Source: Hyaloperonospora brassicae
Taxonomy: Eukaryota > Oomycota > Peronosporomycetes > Peronosporales > Peronosporaceae
Direction of reading: 5' to 3'
DNA: 15,632 bases
Assembly: GCA_947650285.1 (NCBI GenBank)
Contig: CANTFL010000930.1
Span: 1 to 15,632, forward strand
In this document: positions 1-9,057 of the stretch, piece by piece
Layout of the letters: each line of letters starts with the position of its first letter
Numbering within the stretch: the stretch's first letter is position 1
Notes under the pieces: generated by a model
The model's database searches: none
Told to the model about the DNA's origin: nothing
The model's input: only the letters and a program-made list of their open reading frames with translations
Program-made: the position numbers and the translations under genes

Positions 1-1038
1 CCTACGATTTTTTGATTCTCGAAAAGAAGATCAGCCACGGTTTCTCAGTCCAAGTCTTTGGCGCCGGAGCAGATTGCCAGTATATCTATCGAGCATTAGT
101 AAACACCATGATAAGCCACGTTAAGGTCCTAGGAATAGAGAATGACGGAGCAGGAATAGTAGACACCGAATCATGATACTTCTGACGGGATCTACGGTCG
201 CAGCGGGATTCTATCGGTTAACGCAAAGATAAACGAAGTGTTGTTTGGCTGATGCTGGATCCCGCAGGTCTTAGTCAGGGTGCGCGGTAAGAACCTCGTG
301 TTCGTACGTTCTAGCGTAATCAAGGAGTTCTGCGCTATCTCAAACGCGAATAAAGATTTCAGAAATCGCGCCATGTTCTCATCAGATGGATTGTAGTTGC
401 TCTTGCTTGGGAAGAGATGCAAGCATTCCAAAGTGTACAAACCATTAGAGCTGTAAAAAACGAGTGACTTATCGGCACGTGCACTCAAGTGGCAATAGAT
501 TATCCTGTTCGCACATTTCGCTGTTGCCGCTTTACTTCGCGCGCTGAGGAAGCAATCTGTAGCCGTGCGTTGACCGCATTGATATGTTATATAAACATTT
601 TGTCGTTTTCATAAGGAAGGGTAAAATTTCGAAACTAGACGTAGATTAGGCCTATCTGAGCATTAGCTTTTATTTTGTGTAACTTTTGGAATATGGCATT
701 GCCTTAACTATCTTCAAGACTAAATGGTATAACATCCCTACCGTCTCAAAAACAACCTATATGTATATATACAAAACTTTTAATAGATCCTAGAAATATT
801 AACCTTAAACGAATAAATGCTCATCAATTATATTGAAACTTGTGCTTCGACAGTTTGTACTTGAGCACGTTAATGGTCTCCTTAAGAATGTACTTATCGA
901 ACCGGCGAGCAGCTACAGCCATCCGTAAGTAGTTTCGCGTATCTCAATACGCGTCGTCGCCCTGCGTGCCCAGATCCTTTATCAGGACTCATGCAATTTG
1001 TCATCATATCAAAACAAGGTAGAAATCGTCTCCAGCAT
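1..1038. other. Flanking DNA outside the left element, no recognisable gene
   Basis: I found no domain, RNA gene or known repeat in this kilobase. A 98-codon open frame on the minus strand (192-488) is the longest; its translation has no motif I recognise and no signal peptide or repeat, so it may be chance. The stretch 560-860 is AT-rich. Unlike the element next to it, I saw no perfect inverted repeat with arms of 8 bp or more here, which makes it a useful control for the hairpin observation. Confidence 0.5.
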
Positions 1039-1492
1039 TTCTACAGGGTGTACTGGGCGCCGGCAGCTACGTACTGGACTACCGGTACGGAGTCAACTCT
1101 CACTGACAACAGTTAAGTTTAGTGCCCTGCAAGGTACAGACACTATATCGAGAAAGGGTAAACAGTTATGATAAAGGCTTTGTTCGTAGCACAAGTAGAA
1201 ACATTATTTGATACAATTAAGTCCTACATCTCTTGTTTCTCTGTTTTGACCTAATTAAATTATATTTATATAACTGACAGTATTATGACGTCTACCCACC
1301 ACCCGTTGCGGGAGTCTAGCGGCTATTGGGCAGCTGATATTGTACATAATACTAACCAATGAGTAGAAGTTTGATTCATCTCAGCAAAATCAAAATGATC
1401 AGTGATATTGCTAAACGAATATGCAACATACTATAATATATTACTGTTTCGCACAACGATAGTTCTATGTGACGGGCTACCCGGTTACATCA
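1039..1492 (-). repeat. 3' LTR of the left element
   Basis: On the minus strand it begins TGATGTAACC at 1492, directly after a purine run, and ends GTAGAA at 1039. It aligns along its length with the right 5' LTR (10342-10793, 452 bp against 454 bp), with many small differences in U3 and a few in the R/U5 part. The expected terminal CA is changed to AA here, while the right copy keeps GTAGCA. A TATA-like run (1261-1272) is shared by all three LTRs. The flank next to its 3' end reads agcat (1034-1038); I found no matching duplication at the other end of the element. Confidence 0.85.
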
Positions 1493-1502
1493 CCCCCTCC
1501 CT
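1493..1502 (-). other. Polypurine tract (plus-strand primer site)
   Basis: The minus strand reads AGGGAGGGGG immediately upstream of the TG that opens the 3' LTR. A purine run at this exact place is the plus-strand DNA synthesis primer of LTR retrotransposons. It fixes both the LTR boundary and the orientation of the element. Confidence 0.85.
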
Positions 1503-2716
1503 AAACTGATAGTCACTTGGTGACCATCGAAACTTGGTGGCCACTCGTTGGACACATTCGGGACGAGGAGAACTTATCTGGTAAGACCCATTCATAACTG
1601 ACCTTGCCTCGCAAATTCATCATGTATATGCGGTGATACTCATAGAAGACACAGCCTGTTGCTTCGTCAGCCTCTACGGCAGACGACGAGTCATCTGCTG
1701 CTCGTATTCTTCTTCCAGCACCTGTTGCTGCAGGCGCACGTCATAACACGCCTCGTGCACACGACGACTTCGAGTCAGGAATCATCTTTATGGCGAGTAA
1801 GATGTTTCGAACTCGGAAAAGGATCCAAAGGCATTGCAACTACCTGCGGTGCCTCTTCCTGCAAATAAGGAATTGCCAAACGAACGGACTCGCGACTTGC
1901 GTCACAGTCTGTTCGGCAGTGATGATGAGTACGGTGGTAGGTACGATAACTCATCACCGCGGTCAACTCGTGCGTCCTCGCACGAGTGCGTTGACGATGA
2001 AGCGATCCGTCTTCACTTTGATAATCGTATTACCGATGAAGGCATTACGTTGAAGCGTGATGAGCTTAAATCGTGGCGTTTGCCAGAACAGCTCATCAAT
2101 AGCTTGTTCCACGAGACAAGCCAACACCATCTAATTCCCTTATTCGATGCAACTGAACTTCATGGTTTATGTTTCGGCGCGAACAACTTTCGCGCTGAAG
2201 AATTTTTCTATCTCGATGCTTTCCTTTAGCATCGGTTGTACAATAGTAACCAAAAGTGTTATAAGACCTCGCTTTTGGCAGCGTTGAATGCATTCATCCA
2301 AAACGTCAAGAATTATGGACGTGAAGCGTGGCTCCAAACTGATGGTGCAGTACGCATCAAATTTGAGAAACGAACGCGAACCGGTGCAAGGTACCGGCTG
2401 CATCATTTATCACATAGGGCAGGCATTACATGCCTCACATGGGGTGACCCTTGTGCGAGGTGTGTCGACAACTCGCAACGCGCAAAAAGATAAATGTATT
2501 CCCCAAGTTCGCCCTGGGGAAGAGTACATATTCCAGCTGAGATGCGGGACGCGATTGCTAACTTCAATCCGTGTACAAGCGCCTAAAGCGCGTTTTTATC
2601 GATGGAATCGAAGACCAATCGGATTAGTCTCGTCGTACGGGTGGACAACATTCTCACCATTCGCTATCAGCTGGGATCCTCGATCCCAACTGTCATACCA
2701 AGGTGGATACCCCGCC

Positions 2717-2740
2717 AGCGGACAAGATAACTTGTCCGCT
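2717..2740. repeat. Inverted repeat, 10-bp arms, inside the antisense gene
   Basis: AGCGGACAAG (2717-2726) and CTTGTCCGCT (2731-2740) are perfect reverse complements with a 4-nt loop (ataa). They lie near a frame change of the broken plus-strand gene. Confidence 0.9.
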
Positions 2741-3040
2741 CCATGTTCTTCACGCGGTGGCTCAAGATACTGCCCACGTGAAAGCGTCGACCACCGTGAG
2801 AATCCATCAGTGGTTCCAGTGGTGGCGGAAAGACAAGGTCCGGCTCAGCCGCCGGGCCTGCAAAGGATTCTGGGGCACCATGAACGCGTTTTTAACCGAG
2901 TTGAGGGAGGACGTGGAGCACGAAAGCGATCGTCGGCATGACTTGCAGACGGTCGTCGCCATCTCCGTACCAATAGGGAGAAAGACCGATCGGGTTTCGC
3001 GCTCGCTCATCTTGAGAACGAACGCGAGTTTTGGCTCCTG

Positions 3041-3068
3041 CGCGACGAGCTAATGACGGCTCGTCGCG
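3041..3068. repeat. Inverted repeat, 10-bp arms, in the coiled-coil segment
   Basis: CGCGACGAGC (3041-3050) and GCTCGTCGCG (3059-3068) are perfect reverse complements with an 8-nt loop. They encode the LRDEL...ARRE part of the antisense gene. Confidence 0.9.
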
Positions 3069-3244
3069 AGACTGCGTTGCTGAAGGAACAACATAAAAGT
3101 TCGAACCGTGATCTCAAAAATCGGTTGGGGATTCTTTAGCGTGCAGTTCATCTTCATTCTCGGAAGAGGCTTCGTACTGATAGTACGGGCGAAAACGATC
3201 AACATAAAACGTAAGATGCGTGTGCATCCTACGAGGCGACTTAA

Positions 3245-3285
3245 TCGTGTATTCGTTACCTTTGCGGTGCAATACACGAAAGGTA
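3245..3285. repeat. Two interleaved inverted repeats (pseudoknot-like)
   Basis: TCGTGTATT (3245-3253) pairs with AATACACGA (3271-3279), and TACCTTT (3257-3263) pairs with AAAGGTA (3279-3285). The 5' arm of the second stem is in the loop of the first, the order of an H-type pseudoknot. Confidence 0.7.
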
Positions 3286-3295
3286 TCAATGTATT

Positions 3296-3319
3296 TCGGC
3301 AGTAGTTTACTACTGCCGA
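3296..3319. repeat. Inverted repeat, 10-bp arms, in the integrase C-terminal region
   Basis: TCGGCAGTAG (3296-3305) and CTACTGCCGA (3310-3319) are perfect reverse complements with a 4-nt loop (ttta). Confidence 0.9.
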
Positions 3320-3480
3320 CATTTGTGACTGCATGTCTAGGTAGCTTAACTGTACACAATAGTTATAGGTCGTCAACGTAAAATGGAAGAACATGTTATC
3401 TTTCGTTATTGTCTGTGTTCCGTTTCTGGCGGGCCATCGAGTTAGATATGTAGTCCTGAACGAAACAAACTTACGCTTCT

Positions 3481-3510
3481 CGAGTCAACAGAAAGATTTC
3501 TGCTGACTCG
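3481..3510. repeat. Long inverted repeat, 13 of 14 positions paired
   Basis: CGAGTCA (3481-3487) pairs with TGACTCG (3504-3510), and CAGAAA (3489-3494) with TTTCTG (3497-3502), with a single A/C mismatch between the two blocks. Confidence 0.85.
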
Positions 3511-3889
3511 GTGTTGTGTCTGTTAGTGCGCCTTGTGCGCACTGCTAAGAGGCTCTCCTCTTCTTCAGCGAAGGTGTCGCCTTCCTCGCTGGTATGATCA
3601 TTGAAGATGCTTAATATCTCAGCATTGTCATCATTTTTTGACGTAGCAGCAGCGTCATCGCTACTACTTCGATCAACTTCGTCGATATCATCGACATCGG
3701 CGTCCTACGTATCTGCGTGAGCGATGAAGCGTGGTGAGCAAGAGCGAAAATGTTTTTTCCTCGAGCGAGTCCCTTCCCCCTTGACCTAGAGGCACTCTTT
3801 ATCAGGGCGGGGATACTCGTTTAGCATAAGCCGTTCACGAAGAACGGTGTATGCTTCGTGGACGCACACTCGGAGTTGTTGATGGCGAA

Positions 3890-4330
3890 TTATACTACCG
3901 GCAAGAACTCACTCCACTCGAAAAGTAGTGAATGTACCCTCGAAGCATTTCTTCGAGGACACGGTTTGCACGTTCTGTCTTACCATCCGTTTCGGGATGA
4001 TTTGAAGTTGACATCTTCAATTTTGCTCCCAATGTGCGAAACACGAATTGACAAAAGTCCGCCGTGAACTGAGGGTCACGGTCGGACACGAGTTCACGGG
4101 GTAATCCGTGAAGTCGAAACACTGTGCCGATCAAGTCACGCGCGCACCCGTGTTCAGTGATCAACTCGGGTAATGCAGCAAGATGTGTCATCTTGCTGAA
4201 TTGGTCCACAAACACAAGCATACCAATATTCCTGTGGTAGTCTTCGGGATAACCGAAGACGAAATCCATGGAAATGGACTGTCAGCACTCTGCCGGAACT
4301 GGTAGAGGCTGCAAAGGCGCACGGGATGAA
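3890..4330 (-). pseudogene. Integrase catalytic core (DD35E), left element
   Basis: The open part 4269-3895 begins at the SMDFVFG motif (first catalytic Asp). It contains LVSDRDPQF (second Asp) and HPETDGKTERANR (catalytic Glu), with exactly 35 residues between the second Asp and the Glu, so the DD35E triad survives. Upstream codons to about 4330 belong to the linker after the zinc domain and include a TGA where the family has Trp. Downstream, a frameshift near 3918 and a TAA interrupt the helix that continues toward FAINNSECAS. Compared with the right arm the core carries several substitutions (for example HRNIGML against HKNNGIL), more than the rest of the arms. Confidence 0.9.
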
Positions 4331-4340
4331 GGACTAGGCT

Positions 4341-4622
4341 TCACCGTTCACAAACCTCGCAAGCACGAATGTACTTGCGTGCAAACTGATACTGGCGGGG
4401 CCAGTAAAAGTTACGACTTACCTTGAGGTAAGTATTTTCTCTACCACGATGTCCACCTGTTGGAGAATAGTGACAATTGCGCATGATGAGCAAGCGCAAT
4501 TCGTTATGAGTGGGGAAGACGACACGAGGCGTGTCGCCGACAACGGCTGTATAATACAGCAACCCATTGCGTGTTGTGTACCGATCCGATGAGGAACGGT
4601 ACAAAGCCGATAAATCTGTCAA
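4341..4622 (-). pseudogene. Integrase N-terminal zinc-binding domain (HHCC), left element
   Basis: The 93 codons end with HYSPTGGH, then a 29-residue stretch including FYWPRQY, then CEVCER, giving HX6HX29CX2C, the zinc-binding integrase domain of gypsy elements. It is in the same frame as the RNase H upstream, separated by TAA codons. The Trp of FYWP is intact here (4401-4403), whereas the right arm has TGA. Frame is lost just after CER, before the catalytic core. Confidence 0.9.
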
Positions 4623-4769
4623 CGATTAACGAGATGGATTTGCCAGATGATCCGTCAAGCGGAGAATATCCTTGTCTTCTACGTAGGCCTTTCTTACGTC
4701 GCCAAATAACGTTGACGACGGCACACTACCTGTAAGTGTCGCAGTAGTGGGCTTATCCTCACTGTTGGA

Positions 4770-5252
4770 TTATGCGCCCGGTTCGAAATCGGGTCGGCGC
4801 GAAAGTAAATCAGCGACGACGTTCAGTCGTTTTGGTGTATACTCCACGGAGGAGTTGTACTTCGCGAAGTAAGACAGCCACCTCGCCATGCTTTGCGAGA
4901 GGTGTGGACTGTTTAAGGCTGTACGTAGTGATGCATGGTCCGTATAGACGATGAACGGCCTATCTTCCACGAGATAGACGCGAAACTTAGCCAGCGCATA
5001 TTTCATGGCAAGGAGTTCCTTGTCATGCAATGAATAATTGCGTTCAGCTGGTTGCAGCTGACGCTACTGATAGCAGACGAAGCGCTCTGCGCCGTCTGTG
5101 TCATATTGCATCAACGCACAGCCGATTGCAAAACCAGTGGCGTCACCGACCACATGAAATTGTCTGTCCTGATCTACAATCGTCAAGATGGACGATTGCA
5201 TCAATGTTTGCTTGATACCCTTAAAGGAACGTTAATAGTCAGCGTTCAATGA
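4770..5252 (-). pseudogene. RNase H domain, left element
   Basis: This degrades the RNA strand of the RNA:DNA hybrid. One frame runs through HVVGDATGFAIGCALMQ (first Asp), HDKELLAMKYALAKF (Glu), VYTDHASLRTA (Asp) and MARWLSYFAKYNSSVEY to LLSRRPDFEP, typical of gypsy RNase H. Three stops break it: TAG just after the RT end, a TAA near 5233, and TAG at 5064-5066 inside CYQ-RQLQP. All three are also in the right arm. The tail DFEPGA runs into another shared TAA. Confidence 0.9.
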
Positions 5253-6190
5253 CTACTTCACATTTTTCTTGAGCAAACAAGAAAGATGCACGATCATCTT
5301 GGCGTAGTTGCGCGAGTAATTGTGCGAGTACGCCGCTGGACCAAAGAACTTGCGAAGTTCCTTGACATCGACTGGCACGGGCCAGTCGGTGATCACCTTG
5401 ATCTTTTCGGGATCAGAGCGTACGCCGTGTTCACGCACGATGCATCCAAGAAGTGGTATTTCGCTAGCCGCGAATATACACTTCTTGAGGTTCCCATACA
5501 ACCTATTACGCGCATAAGTTGAATAATCTGACGAAAGTGTGTTTTGTGAACTTCCACATCCGTCTTTCCGTCCACAGCCCGGTTATGGGCGAACACGTCG
5601 TCGAAGTAACTCGGTGCAAAATCTTGCACTGGTCTCAACCGATCTGTTACACATCTGTTGAAGGTGGCTGTGGCGTTACTCAGCCTCTGGGGCATCGCTG
5701 GCCACTCCTAGAGCATACCGCTGGGGGTTCTCACAGCCGTGTACGGAACATCCCGTTCACGCATGAGGATCGGATAGAAGCCATCCCAAGATACATGAAC
5801 GAGAAGACGGTACTCTTAAAATAACATACATGATTACGTCCTTCCTCGGTATCGTAGTTTGAGCCGATACCGTTGCAGCATTCAATTTGTTGAATGCATG
5901 CAAATCCGCCATCCTCCTGTGGCCTTTCGCACACAGATGGTCGGAGAGCTGTGGGGGAAGTTGATTTCCTCAAATGGACCACGACCAAGCCATCGGCAAA
6001 GAACCTGTCGATCGCTAGTACTTGTTCACGAGGCAGTGGCCACTGCTTCATGACACAGTACTTCGAGCCCGGTCTGAGCTCGATCTCGTGTCGGGTGCCC
6101 TTATCCTTAGACAAGTCGCAAGGCATGGATTTGGGAAATACATACTTGAATTCGATCAAATCCTTATACAAAGGATTTGCCTGAAGCGAT
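5253..6190 (-). pseudogene. Reverse transcriptase domain, left element
   Basis: Fragments in order: an N-terminal piece with LIEFKYVFPKSMPCDL, HEIELRPGSKYC and KQWPLPREQ (from 6171), where the family's entry into RT lies; then, in other frames, PHSSPTICVRKATGGWR, HAFNKLNAATVSAQ and DGFYPILMRERDVPYTAV. The palm follows with MPQRLSNATATFNR and the active site SYFDDVF (YxDD type, here FDD), then the thumb/connection NLKKCIFAASEIPLLGC. At least three frameshifts and a TAG after GML (5707-5709) break it. In the left arm the frame from DGFYP to FDDVF is continuous apart from that TAG, because the G run keeps five bases. Confidence 0.9.
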
Positions 6191-6332
6191 TCTCAGGATA
6201 GAGACGTACATCGCTCAATCCGATTCTTTTAATCGAGGACATTTTCGTCTCTCGATGAACTGCTGCGAAACCGTTCAATCTCGGCAAACACCCTTGAAGA
6301 CCAAATATCGTTGACGTACTCATCCTCTGTGA

Positions 6333-7060
6333 CTAGTATGCAGATCTACTTGACTTTTTCACTACGCAGATCTCGTAAGAACCGTTTCGGTTCTGTGTTG
6401 ACAATTGATTTATCTCCAAAGTCAACTTCGGAGGCGCAATCAGATTAAGTGTATAAGCGTCTACGTTCGATCCGTCATTGACCAAGGCGTTCAACATCTC
6501 GGTTTCTTCCAGAGAATCTTTCTTCCACATGCTACTGAGGGATTGTCCGCTCGGGTTGATGAGAGCTTGTTCTCTCAGCAAGTAACTCTTGAGGAATTCC
6601 ATCCTCAAGCACGTGGAGACTTATTCACTCGACGTCTTCTGACTGTGGCTGTGCAACCACAGTCATGTGCCAATCCTCTACGGTCGACTCTCCAGTCGGA
6701 CTAGGATAGCTGGTTTGCCGTCTCTGGACAACCGGTTTGCTCTTCCTAGGATGTTGCTCGCTAGGAAAACATCCTTGTCCCGGTCCACTCGACTTATTCG
6801 AGTGGTGGGCCTTCGGAGCTGCCTTTTCTTTTGTACAGCCGCCGACGGCAGCTCCACAGTGTAGTGATCAGCTACACTGAGGTCTTGTGCACTCGGTTAA
6901 CGACCGTACCGCAAGTGAGGCCATCACACTCACTCGCAGTACACTCACACGCTTGTGACGCTCCATGACATTCATCAGATGGCCATCGGATGAATGGGCG
7001 GCAGGCATCTTCACGGATCGATACTACCAGCTCACTCTTGGCTCGTACCTTCTGATCCAA
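6333..7060 (-). pseudogene. Linker between protease and RT, left element
   Basis: It holds a Cys-containing stretch (6872-7060, ECTASECDGLTCGTVV) just after the protease, a poorly conserved middle with many small inverted repeats (6610-6870), and a 91-codon part (6333-6608) with MLNALVNDGSNVDAYTLNL and PPKLTLEINQLST. Similar wording precedes RT in oomycete gypsy Pol as I know it. No catalytic residues are visible, and the function of the linker is unknown. Frames change at least twice. Confidence 0.65.
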
Positions 7061-7383
7061 GGCACTACCAGGATGACATCAAATTTGTCCTTCAGATCTA
7101 GTACGATGAATTCGTCATCGTAATGCTCTCCCTCTGACTTACAGTGTATTACAACTGCAAATTTATTCACAGTGATCGATGCGCCTGTGGCAAGGCGCGC
7201 CGTTATCCTCGTTAGGGTTATGTCGCGCTTAATGAACTTGAGCCCACGACCCTCTAATAACTGGCGACGAGCAAAGTTGTTCGACGCTCCATAGTCAACT
7301 AGGGCGCGAAGCGAAAATCTATTGTTGCTTGTAATCCAAGGTGATGAAGTACACCTCATCACCTGGTGCAGAGACAGAGACAC
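7024..7383 (-). pseudogene. Retropepsin-like aspartic protease, left element
   Basis: It would cleave the Gag-Pol polyprotein. The active-site loop reads ALVDYGASNNFARRQLL, a D-x-G-A motif with Tyr where most retropepsins have Ser or Thr. A hydrophobic flap side (LATGASITVNKFAVVIHC) follows, then FDVILVVPWIRRYEPRVSW, which corresponds to the second conserved (I/L)LG-x-PW element, with V-V in place of L-G. The length, about 100 residues, fits the family. The left arm is open across this domain; the right arm has an extra TGA just before it. Confidence 0.8.
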
Positions 7384-7445
7384 ACAATGATTGTGTATCT
7401 GGAGTAACTTTCGTCAAGAAATTCGCAAATTCTTTTGAGGTTGCT

Positions 7446-7489
7446 GGGTCAGTAGGGTGCTCCGCCCCTACTGATCCCGCCCATTTTTT
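7446..7489 (-). promoter_or_regulatory. Candidate -1 frameshift signal at the gag-pol junction, left element
   Basis: Minus-strand copy of the signal described at 11930-11973: heptamer A AAA AAT at 7489-7483, then a bulged 12-bp hairpin (7478-7446) enclosing the Gag stop. It is identical to the right arm. Confidence 0.5.
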
Positions 7490-8409
7490 GATGGTCCGGA
7501 TCGCTGTTGCGGTTTCGCAACAGAGTTGGATCTACGCCCATTGCCTTTCTCGGCGAATGGACGATCGCTTTGCTCATTACTGTTTTGTACCAAGCGTGGG
7601 GCACTACACTCGTAAGCGTAGTGTCCTAGCTTCTGACAGCGATTACACTTTCCAATCGCTTGTTGTTTGAAGAGCGAGGTCTTTCGCTCTCAACATAACA
7701 AATTTCCAACGGTTTTGGACCTCCAGTCTCTTGTCGTCTTGATGAACGATTAGAGCTCGAGCTAGCATGAGCCTGTTTCATGCGAAATGCTTCCTGTTCT
7801 GCAGTTGCGATCGCTTGTTAAAGCGTATCCAGATCCAAGCGTAACAGGTGGTTCCTGACGGGACCATCTGCGAGCCCTTGTATGAACACCGTAATCCCCG
7901 TGTGCTCATGTACTAGGTTGGCGGTTATGCTACTCGCGAGGAGTCGTATAAGTTGGGCGTAAGCGTGCACATCACGCGTACTCTGTTTAATGTGCAGGAT
8001 CCCTGAAAATGACCTCAACTATGCCCTGGGCGGCTCAAACGCTTCTCTGAGCAGGTTCTTGATGATGTTTAACGATCCAAATACAAATGGGTCGAGCAAC
8101 TTGAGATTCAGGGTCTATTTCCTAGCATTCCCTGCCAGGTATGATTAAGCAAATTCGACTTGCAATAGCTCATCGTCGATGCAAATGCCCTTGATAATAC
8201 CATCTACCTCGACGAATTATCGAAACAGGGAGTCTTCCTCGACTTCACAATGCTCGGAGATCCCAAGTTCAAAAATTCCCGTCGACGTTCACGCGTCGAC
8301 ACTGCGGACTGAGACTGATGCTGTCTCATCGAATCAATCCGCTGGTGATCTGGTTGTCGCAACAAGGTGACATCCGCCTGCAACCCACCAGGTTTCGTTT
8401 TATGAACAT
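7468..8409 (-). pseudogene. gag: gag of the left element (broken)
   Basis: Gag forms the particle that packages element RNA. The capsid-like part includes FVEVDGIIKG, IDDELLQVEFA, SYLAGNAR, LLDPFVFGSLN, TFEPPRA and HAYAQLIRLLASSITANL, in one frame with five in-frame stops. A one-frame slip precedes the zinc knuckle (7647-7606, CNRCQKLGHYAYEC, a perfect CX2CX4HX4C). The C-terminus is a basic, Gln/Ser-rich tail ending NGRDQ and TAG (7470-7468). The start is uncertain; an ATG at 8409 in a good context is a candidate but lies in another frame. All stops are shared with the right arm. Confidence 0.88.
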
Positions 8410-8625
8410 GCTGATTACAGGATGCTGCTGATCCCTATTCTATACGGACAGCATGGTCCAGATATATTCTTCTCAAACAATCGAACTCATTCGTTCGATC
8501 GCACTCCATTCGACATCGCTCAAATAGGAGTAATTTTACGGATTTCGTAAAAGCTGTCGTCATGTATATTGTCCAACATGTTCATGTTGGGCGATGCGCT
8601 AATGGTCCTTAGAGGGACTAAAAAG
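8410..8625 (-). other. 5' untranslated leader of the left element
   Basis: Sequence between the 5' LTR and gag. It holds small perfect stem-loops: CCAACATG/CATGTTGG with a 2-nt loop (8573-8590) and TTTTACG/CGTAAAA (8534-8552). I do not see the TGG-starting primer binding site expected directly after the LTR end. Small differences from the right copy are somewhat denser here than in gag. Confidence 0.6.
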
Positions 8626-8970
8626 TGCTACTAGGTATAACAGGGCAACGGCGGCTACGTAATGGACTACCGGTACGGAGTCAACTCTCACTGACAACAG
8701 TAAAGTTTAGTGCCCTGCAAGGTACAGACACTATATCGAGAAAGGGTAAACAGTTATGATAAAGGCTTTGTTCGTAGCACAAGTAGAAACATTATTTGAT
8801 ACAATTAAGTCCTACATCTCTTGTTTCTCTGTTTTGACCTAATTAAATTATATTTATATAACTGACAGTATTATGAAGTCTACCCACCACCCGTTGCGCG
8901 CGTCTAGCAGCGATTGGTGGTTAATCTGGTTGATGTACCGTGTAAATCAATCAGCCAGTGGAGCATCCAA

Positions 8971-8998
8971 AGAATGTTGTTTCTGAAGGCAACATTCT
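8971..8998. repeat. Inverted repeat, 9-bp arms
   Basis: AGAATGTTG (8971-8979) and CAACATTCT (8990-8998) are perfect reverse complements around a 10-nt loop. Confidence 0.85.
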
Positions 8999-9057
8999 AT
9001 CAACATTACCTCTTCTTGAGTGATGTTTATTGAATATTATCAAAATAGATACTTTTC

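Larger units (their letters stand above)
1646..3139 (+). pseudogene. Antisense accessory gene inside the retrotransposon (broken), unknown function
   Basis: A protein of roughly 490 residues can be followed on the plus strand, opposite to gag-pol, through several frames. An Ala/Ser-rich start (frame 2, 1646 to about 1795) leads into frame 1 (1801-2493, with one TAG at 2227-2229), which includes an acidic patch and stretches such as LHGLCFGANNF and WLQTDGAVRIKFEKRTRTG. Frame 2 follows (about 2430-2720, with YRWNRRPIGLV), then frame 3 (about 2740-2935, with VRIHQWFQWWRKDK). Frame 2 (2948-3139) ends in a heptad-like, Glu/Arg/Leu-rich segment (LENEREFWLLRDEL) that looks like a coiled coil and stops at TAG 3137-3139. 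Continuity across frames, biased composition and a clean end suggest a real gene that decayed. It converges on pol and overlaps its last 26 bp. I do not recognise a domain. Antisense accessory ORFs at this position are known in some plant Ty3/gypsy lineages. The start codon is uncertain. Confidence 0.6.
3114..3704 (-). pseudogene. Pol C-terminus: acidic linker and integrase C-terminal (SH3/chromo-like) domain
   Basis: In translation order, 3704-3471 encodes about 77 residues very rich in Asp, Glu and Ser (for example ADVDDIDEVDRSSSDD). In the same frame after a TAA (3471-3473) comes a basic stretch with FVQDYISNSMARQKRN, down to about 3360. The frame then shifts to 3359-3114, with SSKLLPKYIDTFRVLHRKGN and HLTFYVDRFRPYYQYE. 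The last part is the integrase C-terminal fold of gypsy elements (KLxPKYxGPFxV followed by FYVxRLRPYY), thought to bind DNA or chromatin. The usual glycine in the GPF motif reads DTF here. The end overlaps the convergent plus-strand gene by 26 bp. The right copy of this region lies outside the window. Confidence 0.85.
3114..7482 (-). pseudogene. pol: pol of the left element (broken)
   Basis: Pol carries protease, reverse transcriptase, RNase H and integrase, which copy the element RNA into DNA and insert it. On the minus strand the domains follow in the gypsy order down to a TGA at 3114-3116. Coding runs in several frames. The part from about 5501 to 4341 stays in a single frame broken only by stop codons, while the RT N-terminal half and the protease-RT linker have several frameshifts. 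Pol begins in the -1 frame relative to gag, next to a slippery site. Nearly all lesions are shared with the right arm. The left arm keeps Trp codons at 7336-7338 and 4401-4403 that are TGA stops in the right arm, and the correct frame at a five-G run (5723-5727). Confidence 0.9.

Noticed and set aside
192..488. 98-codon minus-strand frame in the left flank as a small secreted or effector-type protein
   Set aside because: No signal peptide, no RxLR-like motif and no recognised domain; length compatible with chance.
1659..1868. 69-codon plus-strand frame with a hydrophobic start as a membrane protein
   Set aside because: It is an alternative frame over the Ala/Ser-rich start of the antisense gene, whose frame 2 gives a more coherent continuation.
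5286..6704. Plus-strand open frames of 60-100 codons through the left pol, mirrored in the right arm
   Set aside because: They are antisense shadows of pol; being present in both arms only reflects the inverted repeat. Their translations show no domain.
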